64,000 nucleotides of DNA, from NCBI RefSeq assembly GCF_006440775.1, contig NZ_VFTZ01000003.1:124001-188000 (forward strand). Reading direction: 5' to 3'. The first letter of the stretch is position 1. The number at the start of each line of letters is the position of its first letter. A model generated the notes under the pieces. The model did not search any database. It saw only the letters and a program-made list of their open reading frames with translations, and had not been told where the DNA came from. A program made the position numbers and the translations under genes. The DNA comes from Mesorhizobium sp. B2-7-2. GTDB lineage: Bacteria; Pseudomonadota; Alphaproteobacteria; Rhizobiales; Rhizobiaceae. This document shows, piece by piece, positions 59,940 through 64,000 of this stretch.

Positions 59940-60262
59940 TGGCTTACGGGTCGATTCGCCAACAGGTTCGCCAGCAACGGCTTGCAGGTGACGAGCCGCA
60001 CGACCCGATCCATGCCTTGCACCGCCAGACGAACCTGTGATGCCTCGCGTGAATAGAGTCCGCGTGATCGATGTCGTCGTGCCCCCAGCACATCCATGAG
60101 CTGTCTGGTCGAGGCCTCTGCCTCGGCGAGATAAATGCCAAGCGACTTTCTCAGTCCGTGCAGCGTCAGCCCTTTCGGAAGCCCGGCGAGCTTGCACCAC
60201 CGAGCCATGGTCCCGGTCAGGGATTTGGCGGAGAAGGGCTGGCCGTCGAGGCTGGATTTATC
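59940..60262 (-). pseudogene. decayed C-terminal part of a tyrosine recombinase (phage-type integrase)
   Basis: The minus strand reads FDKSSLDGQPFSAKSLTGT, then MARWCKLAGLPKGLTLHGLRKSLGIYLAEA (in two pieces). LTLHGLRKS is the HxxR box of tyrosine recombinases and QLMDVLGHDDIDHAD, the region before the catalytic Tyr, appears after a frameshift. LYSREA follows in the first frame again. At least two shifts, and the N-terminus with the first Arg is gone. A past integration event is implied. Confidence 0.65.
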
Positions 60263-60508
60263 AAAGATGGTAGCGGGAGGTCGCTACCGCCGTTCCCCAC
60301 ACTAAGGGGACGTACGATACTTCCTCCGTTGTCCTCCGTTGTTGCGCGTAGTGGTGGTTCACCTCTATGTCGCTTTGATCCGTCGAGAACGGAAACTTTG
60401 ACCCGAAGCAGGTATTGGCAAACCTTGGTCCAGATTTTCGGGGGGCGGCGCTCACTCCATGTCGAGATGGTTGTTGGAACATCGCGGCCCGCGAGCCACT
60501 CATGATCG
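60263..60508. other. intergenic stretch with a small tandem repeat
   Basis: No gene recognised. CCTCCGTTGT is present twice in tandem (60323-60332, 60333-60342). The stretch belongs to the debris zone between the oxidase and the last importer. Confidence 0.4.
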
Positions 60509-61534
<1,026 letters not shown>

Positions 61535-61542
61535 GACTTGCC

Positions 61543-62385
61543 TTATCCCTTGACGCCGGAGAGCGCGAAGCTCTCGATGATCTGGCGCTGGGCGATCAGA
61601 TAGATGATGAGTATGGGAACTACGGCTAGGCTCGTCGCCGCCAGTTGCAGGTTCCACAAAGGCAGGCCGTAGCTGTCGTTGAAGTTGGACAGCGCCAGCG
61701 GCAGCGTGAACTTATCGAGCGAACTGAGGAAGATCAACGGCTCGAGGAACAGGTTCCACGAATGCAGGAATGTGATGATCGCAACCGCGGCAAGCGCCGG
61801 CCGCGCCATTGGCAGGGCGATCTTCCGCCAGACGCCGAACCGCGACAGCCCGTCCATCTTGCCGGCTTCTTCGAGTTCCCTGGGCAGCGCCAGGAAGAAC
61901 TGGCGCATCAGGAATGTGGCCACCACGCCCTGCGGGCCGAAGACCGGCAGCAGGATGAGCGGCCAGTGCGTGTCAATGAGGCCCATGGCGCGGATCAGGA
62001 AAAAATTCGGGATGATGGTGACCTCTTCCGGCACCATCAGAGCCATCACCAGAAACAGCATCAACAGTCCAGCGCCGGCGAAGCGGATGCGGGCGAGTGC
62101 GTAGCCCGCGAGCGAGGCGATGAACAAGGTCAGCACCGTCACGGTCGCTGCGATGTAGAGCGAGTTGAAATACTGCCGCGCGAAAGGCTGATAGGCGAAC
62201 ACTTCCGCGAAGTTCTCGAAGCGCCAGACGCGCGGGATCAAGGTCGGCGCGCCGAAGATTTCGGTGGTGCTCTTGAAGCCGCCGGAAATCATCCACAGGA
62301 ACGGGAACACGAAGGGCACAGCCAAAAGCAGCAGGGCCACGGTCCAGCAGATGCGGTAGAGAGTCTCGATCCGGCGCGGGGTCAT
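61543..62385 (-). CDS. CUT1 ABC transporter permease (MalG/UgpE type)
   Basis: 280-residue permease, normal length, six helices. VPFVFPFLWMISGGFKSTTEIF at the first helix, FNSLYIAATVTVLTLFIASLAGYALARI (in two pieces), EAA loop EEAGKMDGLSRFGVWRKIALPMARPAL, then FLHSWNLFLEPLIFLSSLDKFTLPLAL. The start overlaps the upstream permease by four bases. In contrast to the 56582 paralogue it has no periplasmic insertion. Confidence 0.93.
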   Translation of the reverse strand: MTPRRIETLYRICWTVALLLLAVPFVFPFLWMISGGFKSTTEIFGAPTLIPRVWRFENFAEVFAYQPFARQYFNSLYIAATVTVLTLFIASLAGYALARIRFAGAGLLMLFLVMALMVPEEVTIIPNFFLIRAMGLIDTHWPLILLPVFGPQGVVATFLMRQFFLALPRELEEAGKMDGLSRFGVWRKIALPMARPALAAVAIITFLHSWNLFLEPLIFLSSLDKFTLPLALSNFNDSYGLPLWNLQLAATSLAVVPILIIYLIAQRQIIESFALSGVKG

Positions 62386-63311
62386 TCCATGTCCCTCCGC
62401 CGCAGCATCACCTGCACGAGGGTGAGCGCCATGACGATGGCGAACATGATCAGCGCAAGTGCCGCCGCATAGCCGACATTGAAGAATTTGAAACCCTGCT
62501 GGTAGATGTAGAAGGCCAGCACCAGGGTGCCGTTTTCCGGGCCGCCGCCGGTCATCTGATAAATGTGGTCGAACACCTTGAACGAACCGATCGTCGTCAG
62601 CACCATGATGACGAGCGTCGTCGGCGCGAGCAGCGGCCAGGTGATCATGCGGAAGACCTGCCAGCGCGAGGCACCCTCCAGCGTCGCGGCCTCCTCATAG
62701 TCGCGCGGTATCGATTGAAGTGCGGCGATATAGAGGATCATGTTGAGCCCGACCATCTTGATGACGCGGGTGACGATAACGGCTGCCATCGCCCAGTTGG
62801 GCTCGCGCAGCCAATTCGGACCATCGATGCCGATCCAGGCGAGCATCTGGTTCACGGCGCCGCCTTCGCCCTGCAGCATGAATTTCCAGACGATCGCCCA
62901 GGCGATCGCCGACGTGACCACCGGCGCGAAGAAAACCGTGCGAAAGAAGACGACGCCGAAGAACGGCCGCGACAGGGCCAGCGCAAGCGAGAGCGCCAGC
63001 GCTATGTTCAGGGGGACAAGCCCCAAGGCGAAGATCACTGAATTGCGCACGACATGCCAGAAATCGGGATTTTCCAGCAGGGCATTTTCGAAATTGCGGA
63101 GCCCGACGAATGTCGCCTGCTGGCTGAGCAGGTTCCACTCGGTCATCGAATAATAGAAGATGGCGACCAGCGGCCCCAGGAAGAAAATCAGGAAACCTAT
63201 GAAGGTGGGGCTGACGAATAGCCAGGCCTCCAGCATTTCCCTGGTTTTCAAGGTCAGCCACGGCGCGCCTGGCTGGCGCGCCGCATTGTCTCGCGATGCC
63301 GTGCCGGCCAC
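62382..63311 (-). CDS. CUT1 ABC transporter permease (MalF/UgpA type)
   Basis: 309-residue permease. LFVSPTFIGFLIFFLGPLVAIFYYS is the first helix; VVFFRTVFFAPVVTSAIAWAIVWKF the next; EAA loop YEEAATLEGASRWQVFRMITWPLLAPTT; exit motif YQMTGGGPENGTLVLAFYIYQQGF. The GTG at 63311 has GAGAGGA upstream and follows the binding-protein stop by 14 bases; longer frames run into that gene. Confidence 0.92.
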   Translation of the reverse strand: MAGTASRDNAARQPGAPWLTLKTREMLEAWLFVSPTFIGFLIFFLGPLVAIFYYSMTEWNLLSQQATFVGLRNFENALLENPDFWHVVRNSVIFALGLVPLNIALALSLALALSRPFFGVVFFRTVFFAPVVTSAIAWAIVWKFMLQGEGGAVNQMLAWIGIDGPNWLREPNWAMAAVIVTRVIKMVGLNMILYIAALQSIPRDYEEAATLEGASRWQVFRMITWPLLAPTTLVIMVLTTIGSFKVFDHIYQMTGGGPENGTLVLAFYIYQQGFKFFNVGYAAALALIMFAIVMALTLVQVMLRRRDME

Positions 63312-63325
63312 GAAGCGCGGTCCTC

Positions 63326-64000
63326 TCAGAGCAGCGGCTGGATGGCGGCGCAGACGCCTTTCAGCGCCTCCTCGACATTGGCGTCGGCGCGCCACAGCGC
63401 GTCGACGCGCGGCGCCATCGCGGCGAAGATCTGCGGCACGTGCTCATGTGAGGGGTGGACGCGGCCGTTGACGATCGCGGCGGCGACATTCTTCATCTGA
63501 GCCGGCGGGATCAGCTTGTTGGAATTGACGAAGGCGTCGCTTTCAAGAACGCTCTTGCGGGCCGGCGGGAAGAACTGCGCCATGACAGCGACATTCTCCT
63601 TGCTGGTCATCTCGGCCACCAGCTGGGCGGCAAGCTCGGTGTTTTTGCCGGAGGCAAAGACGGTCAGCGCGGCCTGGCCGATGACAGGAGCCTCGCCCGC
63701 CGGTCCCGAAGGCAGCGGCGCGATGCCCCATTTGAAGCCGGCCTCGGGCATTTTCGAGGCGCGCGAGATCTGGTTCACGGTCATGGCCGAATTGCCGGAG
63801 AAATAGTCGCCCTGTTCTCCCGGCGGTACGATCGACTTGTCCTTGAACACCATATCGTGGAGCTGTTTGATGGCGGCCACCGCTTCCGGCTTGTCGAGGC
63901 CGCATTGGCCGTTGGCCCACAGATCGCCGCCATAGGCGCGCACGGGCGGCAGCAGCGCATGCGTCATGCGCGAGGCGTAGCCTTCGCCGTCCTTGAACTC
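63326..64000 (-). CDS. CUT1 ABC transporter substrate-binding protein, C-terminal part
   Basis: 225 codons, in frame to the last base of the window, so the N-terminus and signal peptide are outside. The part present has GGDLWANGQCGLDKPEAVAAIKQL, FSGNSAMTVNQISRASKM, GFKWGIAPLPSGPAGEAPV and TELAAQLVAEMTSKENVAVMAQ, the usual C-lobe of family-1 solute-binding proteins. It starts the second CUT1 operon. Ligand not predictable. Confidence 0.9.
   Translation of the reverse strand, partial: EFKDGEGYASRMTHALLPPVRAYGGDLWANGQCGLDKPEAVAAIKQLHDMVFKDKSIVPPGEQGDYFSGNSAMTVNQISRASKMPEAGFKWGIAPLPSGPAGEAPVIGQAALTVFASGKNTELAAQLVAEMTSKENVAVMAQFFPPARKSVLESDAFVNSNKLIPPAQMKNVAAAIVNGRVHPSHEHVPQIFAAMAPRVDALWRADANVEEALKGVCAAIQPLL

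Noticed and set aside
59860..59945. Possible complete tRNA next to the integrase remnant
   Set aside because: Only an acceptor-like 3' end is visible; no D-arm or anticodon arm can be folded.
60323..60342. Two tandem copies of CCTCCGTTGT considered as the start of a repeat array or CRISPR
   Set aside because: Only two units without spacers; no CRISPR-like array or cas gene was seen in the window.

Overview
The window looks like chromosome or megaplasmid DNA of an alphaproteobacterium in the Hyphomicrobiales (Rhizobiales), most like Mesorhizobium or a close relative. That placement is inferred from high-GC coding sequence, protein style (IolD/IolE/IolG with RpiR control, several ribose-type importers, a DUF6494-like small protein) and dense sugar-catabolic operons; no rRNA, tRNA or species marker is present. 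Almost everything serves uptake and first-step oxidation of plant-derived polyols, sugar acids and pectin fragments. There are seven ABC sugar-importer loci: five ribose-type (CUT2) and two oligosaccharide-type (CUT1), the last cut by the window end.

Layout. 0-0.4 kb: 3' end of an FAD-linked 2-hydroxyacid oxidase. 0.8-25.8 kb: an inositol-type region. It has iolD in one transcription unit with a CUT2 importer, a divergent RpiR/IolR-like repressor, an inositol importer (binding protein, permease, single-domain ATPase), an alpha/beta hydrolase, iolE, an ALDH/aldolase/hydroxyacid dehydrogenase/Gfo-Idh operon, a tautomerase, an unusual RpiR-HTH plus periplasmic-binding-protein regulator, an SDR, iolG and another importer. 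26-33.4 kb: an aldo/keto reductase, a 1.2 kb graveyard of decayed copies of the same gene families, and another CUT2 importer with a Gfo/Idh and a hydroxyacid dehydrogenase. 33.6-44 kb: a gluconate/idonate block (gntK, idnO-like, idnD-like, two more dehydrogenases, LacI-type regulator, CUT2 importer, SMP-30 lactonase). 44.5-48.6 kb: DUF6494-like protein, GntR regulator with a Gfo/Idh, and a two-component flavin monooxygenase. 48.6-58.7 kb: LacI regulator and a pectin-fragment operon (GH105, kduI, an unrecognised 839-aa protein, CUT1 importer). 58.7-60.5 kb: gene debris (BKACE, Crp/Fnr and integrase remnants) around one intact flavin-type oxidase. 60.5-64 kb: a second CUT1 importer.

Regulation can be read from the DNA. 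A 16-bp inverted repeat TGCAA-N6-TTGCA, or a close YGCAA-N6-TTGCR variant, recurs upstream of iolD, the rpiR gene, the inositol-binding protein, iolE/ALDH, the chimeric regulator, iolG and the importer at 22.2 kb, and in front of the decayed iolE copy. This defines a probable RpiR-family regulon. A second dyad, ATGTTATCGATAACAT, marks the gluconate/idonate block and resembles operators of the E. coli LacI-family protein GntR.

The most promising unknowns are the 839-aa protein in the pectin operon, the chimeric RpiR/PBP regulator, and the iolE-linked ALDH-aldolase-dehydrogenase set, which may process an inositol derivative rather than plain myo-inositol.
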